The notes beneath the pieces are model-generated. The model was given only the letters and a program-made list of their open reading frames with translations. It was not told where the DNA came from and ran no database searches. Shown piece after piece: positions 63,661 to 64,000 of a stretch of DNA of 64,000 nucleotides. Each line of letters begins with the position of its first letter. Positions within the stretch are counted from its first letter, which is position 1. The stretch is taken from contig NZ_JACOFR010000001.1 of NCBI RefSeq assembly GCF_019455385.1, positions 124,001 through 188,000 of the forward strand. The letters run 5' to 3'. The DNA comes from Bradyrhizobium sp. BR 10289. GTDB taxonomy: Bacteria > Pseudomonadota > Alphaproteobacteria > Rhizobiales > Xanthobacteraceae. Position numbers and translations under genes: made by a program.

Positions 63661-64000
63661 TTACTCGGCGGCTTCCTTGACGGTGCCGTGCGCGGGCGTT
63701 TCGTGGCCTTCGTCGTCGTCCGAACGGCCCCATGCGGAGAACCAGTTGTTGAGCCTGTCGAGATAGAGATAGACGACGGGCGTCGTGAACAGCGTCAGCG
63801 CCTGGCTGACGATCAGGCCGCCGACCATGGCGTAGCCGAGCGGCTGGCGGATTTCGGATCCGGTGCCGTGGCCCAGCATCAGGGGTACGCCGCCGAGCAA
63901 TGCCGCCATCGTCGTCATCATGATGGGGCGGAAGCGCAGCAGCGCGGCCTGGCGGATCGATTGCTCCGGCGTCTTGTGTTGGTCGCGCTCCGCGGCGATC
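63661..64000 (-). CDS. RND efflux pump C-terminal part (5' truncated by the window)
   Basis: About 113 residues of the C-terminal end of an AcrB/MdtBC-like pump: [41 protein letters not shown] is the conserved last membrane segment region, followed by [15 protein letters not shown] and an acidic tail. The gene continues beyond 64000. It is a second RND system distinct from the one at 32-37 kb. Confidence 0.88.
   Translation of the reverse strand, partial: IAAERDQHKTPEQSIRQAALLRFRPIMMTTMAALLGGVPLMLGHGTGSEIRQPLGYAMVGGLIVSQALTLFTTPVVYLYLDRLNNWFSAWGRSDDDEGHETPAHGTVKEAAE

Overview
The window looks like chromosomal DNA of a GC-rich alphaproteobacterium, most likely Bradyrhizobium or a close Nitrobacteraceae relative. 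The reasons are the gene families (FCD-type GntR regulators, IalB, DUF6894, acyl-CoA and Baeyer-Villiger enzymes, many ABC transporters) and several intergenic palindromic repeats of the kind scattered through Bradyrhizobium genomes. The assignment is by inference; there is no rRNA. No insertion sequence, CRISPR array or phage gene was seen.

Layout. (1) 1-9.2 kb: a catabolic and uptake island with a partial periplasmic-binding/decarboxylase-like protein, a dehydrogenase, two amidohydrolases, an NTF2-like protein, a GntR regulator and an ABC importer of the nitrate/sulfonate/NMT1 class. Three copies of a 14-base motif, TGCATGCAnTTTGR, sit in its two divergent promoters and probably mark one regulon. 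(2) 9.3-13 kb: MarR-FUSC-DUF1656-HlyD, an aromatic-acid-type efflux operon. (3) 13.1-19.2 kb: acyl-CoA ligase, GH172-like protein and acyl-CoA dehydrogenase, divergent from a Baeyer-Villiger monooxygenase. (4) 19.2-25.4 kb: lytic transglycosylase, small conserved proteins including two overlapping microproteins, a MaoC hydratase, a LuxR and an AraC regulator. (5) 25.6-31 kb: a large autotransporter followed by two tandem LuxR paralogues; an identical 16-bp palindrome precedes the autotransporter and the first of these LuxR genes. (6) 31.2-37.8 kb: small proteins, a TauE/SafE carrier, and an RND pump/adaptor pair divergent from a TetR gene with a clear operator.

(7) 37.9-38.7 kb: an AT-richer orphan gene for a two-helix membrane protein with a beta-rich soluble domain, possibly of the S-2TMbeta/Cap15 type. 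(8) 38.9-45.2 kb: GntR, aldehyde dehydrogenase, MFS carrier and amidase on the minus strand, facing an alpha/beta hydrolase that has lost its nucleophile serine. (9) 45.4-49.1 kb: Bcr/CflA-type MFS carrier, guanine deaminase and a double-ABM membrane protein. (10) 49-51.5 kb: MerR regulator, MDR oxidoreductase and metallo-beta-lactamase-fold hydrolase with a textbook 19-bp-spacer MerR promoter. (11) 52.5-56 kb: a four-carbon sugar-acid (threonate-type) operon of DapA-like lyase, sugar-acid kinase and PdxA2, carrying relics of an FAD oxidase and of a TctC/Bug binding protein. (12) 56-64 kb: unknown small genes, tRNA-Gln(CTG), a DUF1428 protein, a complete Liv-type ABC operon, IalB and the end of a second RND pump.

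Overall the region is a mosaic of small catabolic, transport and efflux modules, each with a local regulator (GntR twice, MarR, TetR, MerR, AraC and three LuxR). Many genes within a module overlap by 1-4 bases, pointing to translational coupling. The observations most worth following are the three-site GntR motif, the autotransporter/LuxR palindrome, the orphan two-helix beta protein, the microprotein pair and the serine-less hydrolase.
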